Counted from the stretch's first letter, positions 44,989 to 54,953 are shown. The stretch: DNA of 64,000 nt from Paraferrimonas haliotis (GCF_002282895.1 NZ_NRRB01000009.1:1-64000); one strand, 5' to 3'. Numbers and translations are program-made. The notes: a model not told the origin generated them from the sequence alone.

Positions 44989-45101
44989 AATACACACTCC
45001 TTTGCACTTTTTATCCCACAGAAGCTCAAAAGCGAGTGCATTTTTTACCTTGTTTTGCCAAACTGTTGCCCAAATAACGAAAAGCACAACAAGGAATCAA
45101 C

Positions 45102-47582
45102 ATGAGCAGATTGTCTTGCCTGTATTTAGGTCTGAGTTTAGCGCTATCGGGAACCGCCGTAGCCGCTGAGTTGGATTACAGTAAAATGCAGCAACTTGGA
45201 CCGGTGACCGCAACCAGCGCCATGCCACTTTCAGCAAGCCCAAAAGCCGACGCTTTACGCAATAATATTGCCCGCCATTTAAACGACAGTGCGCTGGACT
45301 CTAAAGTGGCGATGTTTGGCCAAGATTATCGTTGGCAAAAGGTTAGCAAAAACAATCCAGATGGCGCGTGGTTAGCACTACAAACTCAAGTCACCACGCA
45401 ACGTTTCACTCAAGGTAAGTTAACCATCGCAGGACTGGAAAATCCACAACTGTACATTGCCGGAGAACGGGTGGGTTCGGGTGATGAAATAGCCATTACG
45501 TTGCGAAACGGCGATTACAACTTATTGATTCTGGCTGATGGTCAATCAAAAGACGAAGCCTTATCGATAGATTGGCAGGGTGATGCTGATGTAGATACGC
45601 TGACACTGAGCAAACCAGCTAACAAACGGGTAAGTGCCGAGCTGTTATTTGACTCAGAAGTCGTCAATCAGTTGTCGTTGTCGCCAGATGGCGATTATAT
45701 GCTGCAAACCAAAACACACTACGATGCCAGCAAAGGCGATAGCGCCATTCGAGTGACCGAATTGGTAAAACGCGACAATCAACAACTGCTTTACCGTTGG
45801 AGCGATAAGCGTCCAAGTTCGGTAACTTGGTCAGCCAACAGTAAACAGTTGGCCTTTGTTTATGATGGAAAAATTCAAACGCTGACGCTTGCCGATCTTT
45901 CTTTAACCACGCTCGCCGATGACATGAAAAATGTTTCAGGCTTAACCTGGGTAAATGACAGCCTTATTTTCAGTTGGGAAAAGCCTTTCAAGGCCGATGA
46001 GAAAGCCACCAACAAACGTTTTCAGGCACTGCAAGATCGCTGGAGCTATTGGCGCAACAATGCTCAAATCTACCAAATTGACAGTAACAGTGGCTTTATC
46101 CGCCAGCTTACCGAGAACGCCATAAGCAGTAACTTAATTGATGTGAGCGAGAACGGCGAAACTATACTGCTTAGCCGTCACCCTGTGGATTATAAAGAGC
46201 CTGCCCACGGCATTAGCCATCTGATTGAGCTTAACTTGGCCGATCTCAAAGAAACTGAAATTGGAAGCTACCGCACTTTCGCCAGTGCACTGTATGCCGA
46301 GGGTGGCATGTACATGCTAGCCGGACCGAACTTCATGAACGGACTTGGCAAGCAAAAAAGCGATTTAATCGTGAACGACTATGATACCCAGCTTTATTGG
46401 CGCGATGCTAACGGTAAGGTAACCGCACTGTCTAAAGACTTTGACCCATCCATTGGTAATGCTAAGAAACTGCCTAATGGTGATTTGATTTTGCAGGTTG
46501 GCGAGCAAGATCGCACTAACCTGTATTGGTACGATAAAAGCAAAGCCAAGTTTAATCGACTCAACACCGGCCTAGACGTCACCAATGTATTCAGCGTAGC
46601 CAGCGGCAAGTCCAATACCACCCTTGTTTATGCGGGTACCTCAGCCACCGAACCGCAACAAGCGTATTCAATGAATCTAAAGTCGCAAAAGAAGTCGTTG
46701 TTTGATAGCCGTAACCGCTCATACAGTGACCGTAAACTTGGCAAAATAGAAGACTTTGACTTTACCAACAAACACGGCCACAACATTGACGGGCGCGTTT
46801 ACTTACCGACGGATTTTGATAGCAATAAAAAGTATCCGGCGCTGGTGTATTACTACGGTGGCACTTCACCCGTAGGGCGTAACTTTACCGGACGTTGGCC
46901 GTTTAACCTGTGGGCGGCTCAAGGCTATGTTGTGTATGTGCTTCAACCTAATGGCGCTACCGGTTACGGGCAAGAATTTAGTGGCCGTCACGTTAATGCC
47001 TGGGGTGAGTTCAGCGCCGATGACATCATCGAAGGTACGCAAAAGTTCTTACAAGCTCATGATTATGTAGATCCTGAACGAGTGGGTAACATGGGTGCCT
47101 CCTACGGCGGCTTTATGACCATGTATTTATCCACTAAAACGGATATTTTTGCTGCGTCTATGTCCCATGCGGGTATCAGTAATTTGTCTGCCTATTGGGG
47201 CCATGGCTGGTGGGGTTATGGTTATTCGGGTGTGGCCAGTCGCGGCAGTTTCCCTTGGAACAACAAGCAGCTATACGTCGAGCACAGTCCTATGTACCAC
47301 GCTGACAAAGTAACCAAGCCGTTGTTGTTATTGCATGGCAATGCCGACACCAATGTACCGGTTGGCGAAAGCCACTACATGTATACAGCGCTTAAGTTAC
47401 TGGGCAAGCCGGTTGAGCTGATTGAGTTTAATGGTCAAGATCACCACATTAATGGGCGTCAAGCGCGTTTCGACTGGTGGGATGCAACGCTTGCATGGTT
47501 TGATATGCATTTAAAAGATGAGCCTCAGTGGTGGAACTACCTCTATCCAGAGACTAAAGCGGAGCAAGCGAAAGACCAATAA
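45102..47582 (+). CDS. exported S9-family prolyl oligopeptidase / dipeptidyl aminopeptidase
   Basis: An 826-residue periplasmic or secreted peptidase with a signal peptide of about 21 residues (ending AVAA). A beta-propeller-like region fills roughly residues 160-520. The C-terminal alpha/beta hydrolase has the nucleophile in GNMGASYGGFMTMY, Asp in LLHGNADTNVP and His in NGQDHHINGR. Exported S9 enzymes of this size are common in protein-degrading marine bacteria. The gene is monocistronic with its own terminator. Confidence 0.9.
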   Translation: MSRLSCLYLGLSLALSGTAVAAELDYSKMQQLGPVTATSAMPLSASPKADALRNNIARHLNDSALDSKVAMFGQDYRWQKVSKNNPDGAWLALQTQVTTQRFTQGKLTIAGLENPQLYIAGERVGSGDEIAITLRNGDYNLLILADGQSKDEALSIDWQGDADVDTLTLSKPANKRVSAELLFDSEVVNQLSLSPDGDYMLQTKTHYDASKGDSAIRVTELVKRDNQQLLYRWSDKRPSSVTWSANSKQLAFVYDGKIQTLTLADLSLTTLADDMKNVSGLTWVNDSLIFSWEKPFKADEKATNKRFQALQDRWSYWRNNAQIYQIDSNSGFIRQLTENAISSNLIDVSENGETILLSRHPVDYKEPAHGISHLIELNLADLKETEIGSYRTFASALYAEGGMYMLAGPNFMNGLGKQKSDLIVNDYDTQLYWRDANGKVTALSKDFDPSIGNAKKLPNGDLILQVGEQDRTNLYWYDKSKAKFNRLNTGLDVTNVFSVASGKSNTTLVYAGTSATEPQQAYSMNLKSQKKSLFDSRNRSYSDRKLGKIEDFDFTNKHGHNIDGRVYLPTDFDSNKKYPALVYYYGGTSPVGRNFTGRWPFNLWAAQGYVVYVLQPNGATGYGQEFSGRHVNAWGEFSADDIIEGTQKFLQAHDYVDPERVGNMGASYGGFMTMYLSTKTDIFAASMSHAGISNLSAYWGHGWWGYGYSGVASRGSFPWNNKQLYVEHSPMYHADKVTKPLLLLHGNADTNVPVGESHYMYTALKLLGKPVELIEFNGQDHHINGRQARFDWWDATLAWFDMHLKDEPQWWNYLYPETKAEQAKDQ

Positions 47583-47610
47583 CCCGGTTTCCCTTTGGTT
47601 ACACCTTGTA

Positions 47611-47636
47611 AAGGCACCTATGGCGGTGCCTTTTTT
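47611..47636 (+). terminator. terminator of the S9 peptidase gene
   Basis: Eight-bp stem AAGGCACC (47611-47618) with GGTGCCTT (47625-47632), six-T run. Confidence 0.9.
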
Positions 47637-47775
47637 CGTTTTAATTGTCTTAATAGTGTGAGAAAGGGCAGTTAAATGAGGCTGAAGGTCTGTCTGGTTT
47701 GGCGTATTATGTTGTAATAATAAGTTAAGACTAATTATTAATTTTCTGCAGGTTAGCGAGGTTTAAGGGGCGTTT

Positions 47776-49086
47776 GTGATAGAGCTAATAAAAGCGGATA
47801 GATATCATTTAGACATTAAAGTGCGTCTGCCTAAGCAAGCGCGCCGGTTTGATATTAAAACCCACTTTTTATTTCCAGAGAAACTCACTCAAAGCGATCC
47901 GTCGGCGGTGACAGATGTTTTTTATGGCAACCTCTTGCAAAAGCAATTAGTCGAACGGCCGCCACATCGGACAACCGATAGCGTCAAACGGCGTTGGGCC
48001 AGCATGCGTTACAGTGCTTATGCCAATGCCCATAAAACATCGGAGCGTTATCGTCGCGTTTTAGCGGATTTCGTGAACGAATTTTTATTGGCGCTTGAAC
48101 ACGAGATCATCGACTTTGGTAAGCTCAAAAACCGCTTAGATTGGTTTCATTGGGTACACGAATATCACGATGAATTGACCCAAGGACGCTTGTATCGATT
48201 AGCGGACCACGTGCTCTTATACAGCTTAAACCAAGCGGTTTTAGCCAATACAACCAAGCAAACCCCAGAGCTTAAAAAAATTCATGAGCAGCTTGAGTCC
48301 TATGCAAAGCAGTACAAATACCGTTTAACCCATAAAAATGAAGCTGGGCGAGAGAAACTGCTGGCCAGAATATTGTTAGCTAAGCGGTTAATAAATCGGC
48401 CATATCGCCTTAATCGTTCCTTAATAACGGACGGCAAGTTGGCTGAACAAGTTATCTTTGGCGGCGCTGCGGCGTTAGCAATGGCCTTTGCTACTGGGGT
48501 AGCCTTTGCTACTCAGCGCGCGTTTGGAAATTTCACCACCCCCTTCTTCATTTCCTTGGTGCTTTCTTACATCTTTAAAGATCGCATTAAAGAGCTTGGG
48601 CGAAACTTTCTGATGAAACGATACTTTAAACGCTTTTTTAAGTATCACTATCGACTTGAGCACCACGCCAGTAAACAGCCTGTCGGTGAAATAAAGTCCA
48701 CCATTTATCGAGCAAAACCAGAGCAACTAAGCACTAAAGCCAATAAACTGGCGAGCCATTTGCTCAATCAAGACAGTCGTATCGATTCCAATGCGTTTGT
48801 ATTAGATAGACAGTTTCATTTAAATGCCACCGACGTCATCGCCAAAGATTGTTACATCTTAGACATTCTAACGGTCAATTTTAGTCGTCGATTGCGTCTT
48901 CTGCCTCAACTCAACCAAAGCCACTGGCACCAAGTGGATGGCAACATACAACGCTCTCAGGTGCATCATGTTTATCCGGTGCATCTTATCTTTGAAATAA
49001 AAACGGATGACGATGAGGTCATGTTATTAAGATACCGGCTTATTACCAGCCGAAAAGGCATTCACCGTATTGAGAAAATGGACTAG
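47776..49086 (+). CDS. uncharacterised protein with a central hydrophobic segment
   Basis: A 436-residue protein I do not recognise. The N-terminal half (1-225) is strongly basic and helical (many Arg, Lys, Tyr and His; for example RRWASMRYSAYANAHKTSERYRR). A hydrophobic hairpin lies near 225-265 (AAALAMAFATGVAFATQ and FFISLVLSYIFKD). The C-terminal part is again soluble and basic. The GTG start has AAGGGG five bases before it. Its stop TAG overlaps the next GTG by one base, so the two genes work together. It is probably an inner-membrane-associated protein. Confidence 0.65.
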   Translation: MIELIKADRYHLDIKVRLPKQARRFDIKTHFLFPEKLTQSDPSAVTDVFYGNLLQKQLVERPPHRTTDSVKRRWASMRYSAYANAHKTSERYRRVLADFVNEFLLALEHEIIDFGKLKNRLDWFHWVHEYHDELTQGRLYRLADHVLLYSLNQAVLANTTKQTPELKKIHEQLESYAKQYKYRLTHKNEAGREKLLARILLAKRLINRPYRLNRSLITDGKLAEQVIFGGAAALAMAFATGVAFATQRAFGNFTTPFFISLVLSYIFKDRIKELGRNFLMKRYFKRFFKYHYRLEHHASKQPVGEIKSTIYRAKPEQLSTKANKLASHLLNQDSRIDSNAFVLDRQFHLNATDVIAKDCYILDILTVNFSRRLRLLPQLNQSHWHQVDGNIQRSQVHHVYPVHLIFEIKTDDDEVMLLRYRLITSRKGIHRIEKMD

Positions 49087-49610
49087 TGGACGAAACATCA
49101 TTTGCACTGGTTGTTAAAGTGACGTTCAGCGTTATGGGGAGTTGGCTGTCGTACATTCTTGTTAAAAGCTACGCAGTGCATGTGTGGCAAAAAACGATCA
49201 AGGGCAAGTTGCGTTATGGGCTCTCGTCCATGGTACTGGCATTCATCTGCTTTGCTGCAACGTTTACGATAGTTAACGCAGTCAGTTTTGAGCAATATGA
49301 CTATCCAACCATAAGCATACTCGCACTGGCGGTGTGCATTGGTTTAGCAGGCCTGTTACTTATTCTCGATTACTTCGGTACAAAAGGGGAGTTTGACGAA
49401 CGCGGGCTTTATTTTCAAAGCATCTGGCATGGTCGTCGATATTATCGCTGGGAAGACTTAATCGATGTTACTCACAATTCTTGTTTCGATCATTATGTGT
49501 TGAGCTTCTACGGTAAGAAGTCGGTTCGCGTATCAGCGTATATGCAAGGGTATCGCGAGTTGTTAGAGCATATCGATAGTATGTGGCGTGACCATGAAGA
49601 CCCTTCATAG
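49086..49610 (+). CDS. uncharacterised membrane protein, possible PH-like C-terminal domain
   Basis: A 174-residue protein with three hydrophobic segments (about 8-30, 45-65, 75-95) and a C-terminal soluble part of about 75 residues. That part (FDERGLYFQSIWHGRRYYRWEDLIDVTH) reads like the small beta-barrel domains of bacterial PH-like membrane proteins, which is only a resemblance. The GTG start overlaps the previous stop by one base. No named family recognised. Confidence 0.65.
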   Translation: MDETSFALVVKVTFSVMGSWLSYILVKSYAVHVWQKTIKGKLRYGLSSMVLAFICFAATFTIVNAVSFEQYDYPTISILALAVCIGLAGLLLILDYFGTKGEFDERGLYFQSIWHGRRYYRWEDLIDVTHNSCFDHYVLSFYGKKSVRVSAYMQGYRELLEHIDSMWRDHEDPS

Positions 49611-49709
49611 GGGGAGATGGTCAAGTTGGGCAATAAAGAAGGTTGAGTTGCGGGCTTGCTGGTTTAAGCCTACATTGAAAGCTACCCATTTCTCAGCAAA
49701 CGGACATTA

Positions 49710-49904
49710 ATGGTTTTGAAAACAACTGATGCAATTAGACAATCCTTCATTTGGCACGGGCTGCAAATCATAGTGTTTGCAACCCTATTAGCTAACAATG
49801 AAGCGTTTCCCAACAGCGCTCGCTATCTTTTCCTCATCGTAATTATTGGGTTAGTGGTTCACTTTTACCGCAAACTCAAACGCTTTGAAAAGCCAATTAA
49901 CTAG
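49710..49904 (+). CDS. small hydrophobic protein, unknown
   Basis: A 64-residue candidate with hydrophobic stretches (about 16-28 and 38-52) and a basic end (HFYRKLKRFEK). It begins 99 bases after the previous gene. No strong ribosome binding site is visible, so its reality rests on the length, the membrane-like composition and the gap it fills. Confidence 0.4.
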   Translation: MVLKTTDAIRQSFIWHGLQIIVFATLLANNEAFPNSARYLFLIVIIGLVVHFYRKLKRFEKPIN

Positions 49905-49916
49905 CGATTGAAGCCC

Positions 49917-51050
49917 TTAAAAATATTTGATCCAAGCGCTTTTCGAACTGTGCTTGTAGCGAGCAAAAGCTCGGGTCGGAAAGTACAATCCCACCGCTAA
50001 TAAAACGGTCACCAGCCATACATATCCCATGTTGGTAAATCCAAAGAGGTCGCCATAATTCGGCCCGAACAACCACAAAGCACCGTGATACATAAACAGT
50101 AAAACGTACAAGTGTAAGATATAAAAAAACATAGGTGCTGAGCCAAAGGTAGACAATAGGGCACCGTACCTTGGGTTTAACGATTCAAGGGCTCTTAGGC
50201 CAACCAACATACCGGAAAGGGTAATGAGCAAAAAAGCCAGCGAAGGCGGGTATTTGGTTACGTTTAGTAGCGACATAAGACTGAGGGTAAACGATTGCTG
50301 TACCTGCCAGTCGAGGGTTTCGCCATAAATGTTAAAACCACGCAAAACCGCAAAGGTTAGAAAGGCGGCAACCCCTAACCAAAGTAAAACGCTTTGGCGT
50401 TTACAAGCCTTGTAAGACGAGGCGTAAACGGGGCCGAGACAATAGCCGAGCAAAATCACTCCAACCCAGGGAAGCACTGGATAGCTGGCTCTAATGGTTA
50501 CCAAATCATTAGGCAGAATGTAGCCTCTGTCGTGTAAAATAGCCCACAAGGTATAGCCCCATTGACCTTGTTCAAACTCGATAGGGGTTAATAAATTATG
50601 ACCAAAGACTATGATTAACCCAATGCTCAGTAGCCAATACTTAGGTAATTTGAGCAGCAGAGCTAGTGCCAACATGCTAACGCCTATGGCCCAAATTACT
50701 TGTAACCAAATGGTGTTGTAATTGCCCATCCATTGGAAGGTAATCAAAGTGCATTCAAGCGCAATCAGAAATAGGCCACGTTTTAGCAAAAATTCCTGGG
50801 CTGATCGGTTTTGGCCATTGGCGGGATGACAGTATAACCACGCGGAAACGCCGGTGAGAAAAACAAAAATAGGCGCACAAAAATGCGCCGCAAAACGACT
50901 GAAGAACAGCTCAGGGCTAGTGGATTCTATGACCATGGGATCAGACACTTGCTGATGGTAATAAAATCGTTCACGGACGTGGTCGAGCAGCATAATAAGC
51001 ATCACGATGCCGCGCATGATGTCGATGCTTTGTATTCGTTTAGCTATCAA
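49917..51050 (-). CDS. DUF1624 / heparan-alpha-glucosaminide N-acetyltransferase-like membrane protein
   Basis: A 377-residue protein with about ten hydrophobic segments. The N-terminal RIQSIDIMRGIVMLIMLLDHVRERF contains the conserved Asp/Arg and Asp-His pattern of the DUF1624 and acyltransferase-like membrane families. The start is TTG at 51050, preceded by GAGGGG (51056-51061) with 5 bases between. It begins 11 bases after the RbgA-type gene on the same strand. Bacterial function is not known. Confidence 0.78.
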   Translation of the reverse strand: MIAKRIQSIDIMRGIVMLIMLLDHVRERFYYHQQVSDPMVIESTSPELFFSRFAAHFCAPIFVFLTGVSAWLYCHPANGQNRSAQEFLLKRGLFLIALECTLITFQWMGNYNTIWLQVIWAIGVSMLALALLLKLPKYWLLSIGLIIVFGHNLLTPIEFEQGQWGYTLWAILHDRGYILPNDLVTIRASYPVLPWVGVILLGYCLGPVYASSYKACKRQSVLLWLGVAAFLTFAVLRGFNIYGETLDWQVQQSFTLSLMSLLNVTKYPPSLAFLLITLSGMLVGLRALESLNPRYGALLSTFGSAPMFFYILHLYVLLFMYHGALWLFGPNYGDLFGFTNMGYVWLVTVLLAVGLYFPTRAFARYKHSSKSAWIKYF

Positions 51051-51061
51051 CTCAACCCCTC

Positions 51062-51988
51062 TTAGCGACGGCGTTTCTTTTTATATTGCTCAGCTCTTAA
51101 TTCGTCTTTTATGCGTTTTTCTTCACGCTGTTGCTCAACCAGAACTTCTTCTTCGGCTATCATGTCGGGAGTTTCTAACGTTACCAACCCCAGTTTACCA
51201 CCACGAATTTCGTGCAGTAATACTTCTGAAGCTTTGTGTAAGTCGATGCGTCCACCGCCTCTTAATGCACCTCGACGCCTGCCAATTTCTTCTAGCATTT
51301 CGATGGGTTGCGATGGCATGTCGGTGATGTCGTAACGCTCTGCAAGTCGCTGCGGATAAGCTTGCATCATGTATTCTACGGCATACATGGCAACGTCTTC
51401 GTATTCCATGGCCGTATCGCGAATGGCCCCGGTAACCGCCAATCGGTATCCCGAATGTTCGTTTTCCACTTTGGGCCACAAAATTCCTGGAGTGTCCGAC
51501 AAGACAATGCCGTTTTTCAAGCTAATGCGCTGTTGTCGTTTGGTCACAGCCGGCTCGTTTCCAGTTTTGGCGATAATGCGCCCAGCCAACGCATTAATGA
51601 GCGTTGATTTCCCGACATTGGGAATACCCATTATCATGGTTCGAATCGCTTTGTCCGGTTGGTCGCGATGGGGGCTTAGTTTACGGCATAACTCAGGGAT
51701 CTTGTTTACCTGTGACATATCCGAGGTGGTAATGGCCATGGCCTTAACCCCTTGCTGCGCATCAAGGTGCTCAAGCCACAGTTGAGTGATGTCGGGATCC
51801 GCTAAATCTGCTTTGTTAAGCAATTTTATACAAGGCGTATCACCTCGCAGAGAGCCTACCATTGGGTTTTCGCTTGAATAAGGAATTCGGGCATCAAGCA
51901 CCTCGATGACCAGGTCTACTTGAGGCATGACCTCTTCGATCTGCTTGCGGGCTTTGTGCATGTGCCCTGGATACCATTGAATTGCCAT
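51062..51988 (-). CDS. rbgA: ribosome biogenesis GTPase (YlqF/RbgA family)
   Basis: A 308-residue circularly permuted GTPase. The motif order is G4 (LLNKADLAD), then G1 (GIPNVGKST), then G3 (DTPGILWP), the hallmark of the family. IQWYPGHMHKARKQI at the N-terminus is the YlqF signature. In Bacillus the family matures the 50S subunit; the gammaproteobacterial member is assumed to act likewise. The C-terminus is Lys/Arg/Glu-rich (KKKRRR end). Confidence 0.92.
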   Translation of the reverse strand: MAIQWYPGHMHKARKQIEEVMPQVDLVIEVLDARIPYSSENPMVGSLRGDTPCIKLLNKADLADPDITQLWLEHLDAQQGVKAMAITTSDMSQVNKIPELCRKLSPHRDQPDKAIRTMIMGIPNVGKSTLINALAGRIIAKTGNEPAVTKRQQRISLKNGIVLSDTPGILWPKVENEHSGYRLAVTGAIRDTAMEYEDVAMYAVEYMMQAYPQRLAERYDITDMPSQPIEMLEEIGRRRGALRGGGRIDLHKASEVLLHEIRGGKLGLVTLETPDMIAEEEVLVEQQREEKRIKDELRAEQYKKKRRR

Positions 51989-52047
51989 AGTTGTCTCGTT
52001 GCTAAAATCAGGTTCAGTGGGGCGCTATTCTAACGGATAGCGGCCGG

Positions 52048-52887
52048 TTATATCACCCCTAATTCTTTCAATCTTTCTTGTAAGTAGCTGTAAGCAGTAT
52101 GTCGACTGGATAACACCACTTCAGGGTTAGGGTGCAAAAACAAGGGTAAGGATATTCGGGATTGAAAACGAGCAGGGCCGCTTGGATTGATGACTCGGTG
52201 AGTGGTGGACGGATAGTAACCGTTTGACGCTTCTTGTAGCATGTCACCAATGTTGATGATCAGGTTGCCAAAATCGCAGGGCACGTCGATCCATTGGTTA
52301 TCTTTACTCAACACCTGCAAACCGGTTTCGGTAGCGGCGGGTAAAATGGTAATTAGATTAATGTCCTCATGGGCGGCGGCTCTTACCGCTCCAGCAGGCT
52401 CATTGCCGGTTAAGGGCGGGTAATGCAGCACTCGCAACAGGGTTTGCTGGCTATCACGTATCATATCCGCAAGCGGGATGGAAAAATGCTCCGCGACTTC
52501 CGTTGGCGTGTGCGCTTCAATCCAACTTAACAGTTGTGCAGCAAAGTCGCTGGTGGCCTTATAGTAAGCTAATATTTCATCCGCCAACTCTTTAGGAATC
52601 TGCCCCCAAGGGTAGATGTGGTAGTACTCTTTTAAATCTTTTTGGCTAAAACCTTTAGCCGTCTCGGCCACGTCGGCACCAAAAAAGCCATCTTGAGTGT
52701 CGCTGTTGTAACGGTAATTGTATTTATCGTTCCCATCGAAAAACTGCTGCCAATGTTGGTATATGGCCTGTAAGGTTTCCGCCTTAATGGGATGGTTTTT
52801 AAGAACACCGAAGCCGGTATCTCGTAGGGACTGGGTGAAGCGCTGTGGTGCGTCGCTGGCTTGAAAATCTATGGTTTCTAATTGCAT
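52048..52887 (-). CDS. 2-oxoglutarate/Fe(II) oxygenase of the isopenicillin N synthase family
   Basis: A 279-residue non-haem iron oxygenase. The iron ligands appear as His-x-Asp in AAAHEDINLITIL and His in YPSTTHRVINP; the cosubstrate Arg is in FQSRISLPLFL. These are the class markers. The N-terminal GFGVLKNHPI segment is also typical. Substrate unknown; it need not have any role in antibiotic synthesis. It is divergent from msrBA with a short promoter region between. Confidence 0.85.
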   Translation of the reverse strand: MQLETIDFQASDAPQRFTQSLRDTGFGVLKNHPIKAETLQAIYQHWQQFFDGNDKYNYRYNSDTQDGFFGADVAETAKGFSQKDLKEYYHIYPWGQIPKELADEILAYYKATSDFAAQLLSWIEAHTPTEVAEHFSIPLADMIRDSQQTLLRVLHYPPLTGNEPAGAVRAAAHEDINLITILPAATETGLQVLSKDNQWIDVPCDFGNLIINIGDMLQEASNGYYPSTTHRVINPSGPARFQSRISLPLFLHPNPEVVLSSRHTAYSYLQERLKELGVI

Positions 52888-52985
52888 GCCTTAACCCTAA
52901 CTTGTTTTTATTGATTATTGATCGATGTTAACTTGCAAAGAGTTTAATAAGCTAAACTTAATCGAGCAAGTTCAGAGGAAACGAT

Positions 52986-53876
52986 ATGCCCTATAAAAAG
53001 CTTACAGAGGCACAGCGGCACATCATTGAAGACAAAGGTACTGAGCCTCCGTTTAGTGGCGAATATGACGATTTTTATCAGGCGGGTCGTTATCACTGTG
53101 GTCGATGTGATGCACCGCTGTATCTAGGCCAAGATAAGTTTAACGCCGGTTGCGGTTGGCCGGCCTTTGACGATGAAATTCCTGGGCAGGTTAAGCGACT
53201 TAGGGACGCCGATGGTCGTCGTACCGAGATTGTGTGCAATCAATGCGATGCGCATCTTGGGCATGTGTTCGAAGGTGAACGCCTCACCGACAAAAATACC
53301 CGCCATTGCGTCAATTCGCTGTCTTTGGATTTCAAACCGATTGAATCTGCCGTGCTAGGGGGGGGATGCTTTTGGTGTATCGAAGCTACCTTGCAACAGG
53401 CCAAAGGCGTGTTAAGCGTGACGCCTGGCTACGCTGGTGGCGAAAGTGACAACCCGAGTTACCAGCAGGTATGCGGCGGACAGACCGGTCACGCTGAAGT
53501 GGTCATGGTGGAATTTGATCCGTCGATCATCAGTTATCAAACCTTATTGAGATTATTTTTTGCAAGCCATGATCCCACCACGCTTAACCGTCAAGGTAAC
53601 GATGTTGGTAGCCAGTACCGTTCCATTATATTAACCCAGTCGGACCAACAAGCCGCAACCGCATTAAGCGTTATTACCAACATTCAGGATTGGTTTGATT
53701 CTCCAGTTGTAACCGATATTGAGCCTTTGAGTCGGTTCTACCCAGCCGAGTCAAAACACAAAGACTATTTTCGGCGCAACAGTGAACAAGCATACTGCCA
53801 AGTCGTGATAGCACCAAAGCTGGCTAAGTTTCGACAGCAGATGGCGCAGTATTTAGTGAGCGACGATTCGTGCTAG
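52986..53876 (+). CDS. msrBA: bifunctional methionine sulfoxide reductase MsrB-MsrA
   Basis: A 296-residue fusion. Residues 1-118 are MsrB, specific for Met-R-sulfoxide: zinc Cys pairs CGRC and CNQC, GCGWPAF, and the catalytic Cys in TRHCVNS. Residues 120-296 are MsrA, specific for Met-S-sulfoxide: active site GCFWCIEA, GYAGG and GHAEVV. The order B then A is opposite to the MsrA-MsrB fusions of Neisseria and others. There is no signal peptide, so it is cytoplasmic and repairs oxidised methionines. It lies 39 bases before the serine dehydratase-like gene and may share its transcript. Confidence 0.94.
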   Translation: MPYKKLTEAQRHIIEDKGTEPPFSGEYDDFYQAGRYHCGRCDAPLYLGQDKFNAGCGWPAFDDEIPGQVKRLRDADGRRTEIVCNQCDAHLGHVFEGERLTDKNTRHCVNSLSLDFKPIESAVLGGGCFWCIEATLQQAKGVLSVTPGYAGGESDNPSYQQVCGGQTGHAEVVMVEFDPSIISYQTLLRLFFASHDPTTLNRQGNDVGSQYRSIILTQSDQQAATALSVITNIQDWFDSPVVTDIEPLSRFYPAESKHKDYFRRNSEQAYCQVVIAPKLAKFRQQMAQYLVSDDSC

Positions 53877-53915
53877 TCTAACCTTCTTAATTCGTTTCAT
53901 TTCAAGGATGAATAG

Positions 53916-54848
53916 GTGAGCCAACCATTACACGTTACTACGCCACTGCTGTTTAGCAGCGCTTTATCAGAACAGTTAGGGGTTCAAGTATGGCTTAAAA
54001 TGGAGGCCCTACAACCCAGCGGCTCTTTTAAGAATCGAGGTGTGGGTTATGCCTGTCAACATTACGTGGATAACGGGGCTGAGCACCTGTTGGCCTCAAG
54101 TGGCGGCAACGCCGGTTTAGCGGTCGCTTATGCCGGCAGGCAATTGCGGGTTCCGGTGACCGTGGTGGTTCCAAAGACGACTAAGCCTCAAGCCATTAAG
54201 CTCATTGAACAGCAACAGGCGAGCGTGATAATACACGGCGATAATTGGGATCAGGCTCACCGCCAAGCGCTGTCGCTTAAAACCGCTCGATGCGCGTATG
54301 TACACCCATTTGACGACCCCCTGCTTTGGCAAGGACATGCCAGCTTAATCGACGAAGTAATCGCAGACGGACTCACACCCGAGGTGGTGGTGCTCTCTGT
54401 TGGTGGTGGCGGCTTGCTGTGTGGTGTGGCGCAAGGGTTATTGCAACATGGTTTAAACCGCTGCTCAATTCTTGCCGCGGAAACCCAAGGTGCGGCATCT
54501 TTTTGTCGTGCCATCGAGGCAAATCAGGCGCTCACTATAGACGCGATTGATACCATTGCCACTTCTCTAGGAGCCAAACAAGTATCTCAACAAGCGCTCG
54601 CCTACAGCAAACAGCTGCCGATTCGACCAGTTACTGTATCCGATGAAGCGGCGCTGAGGGGGTGCTTTGACTTGCTCGAGATGAATCGGGTTGTCACCGA
54701 GCCCGCATGCGGTGCCAGCGTCGCCGCGTTAGTCGCCAGTGCAAAAACGCTGCCCCCTGAAAGCAACGTTTTGTTGGTGGTGTGTGGTGGCGTGGGGGCA
54801 AATATTGAGCAGTTGTGGCGCTGGCGCCAACAGTTTACTGAAAAATAA
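53916..54848 (+). CDS. PLP-dependent serine/threonine dehydratase-like enzyme
   Basis: A 310-residue fold-type II PLP enzyme. The PLP Lys is in PSGSFKNRG, followed by ASSGGNAGLAVAYAG and the phosphate-binding VGGGGLLCG. The sequence resembles eukaryotic-type L-serine dehydratases that deaminate serine to pyruvate; related families include threonine deaminases and diaminopropionate enzymes. GTG 53916 has AAGGA 7 bases before it. Confidence 0.85.
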   Translation: MSQPLHVTTPLLFSSALSEQLGVQVWLKMEALQPSGSFKNRGVGYACQHYVDNGAEHLLASSGGNAGLAVAYAGRQLRVPVTVVVPKTTKPQAIKLIEQQQASVIIHGDNWDQAHRQALSLKTARCAYVHPFDDPLLWQGHASLIDEVIADGLTPEVVVLSVGGGGLLCGVAQGLLQHGLNRCSILAAETQGAASFCRAIEANQALTIDAIDTIATSLGAKQVSQQALAYSKQLPIRPVTVSDEAALRGCFDLLEMNRVVTEPACGASVAALVASAKTLPPESNVLLVVCGGVGANIEQLWRWRQQFTEK

Positions 54849-54953
54849 TGCATTTACATGAAGTTGGTAACATTGTACTCCGGCAATGCCCCTTGCTTTC
54901 TGATATAGTTAGTGGTTATCGATCGTGTTTTTAATCGCCTGACTGAAGGTCTA

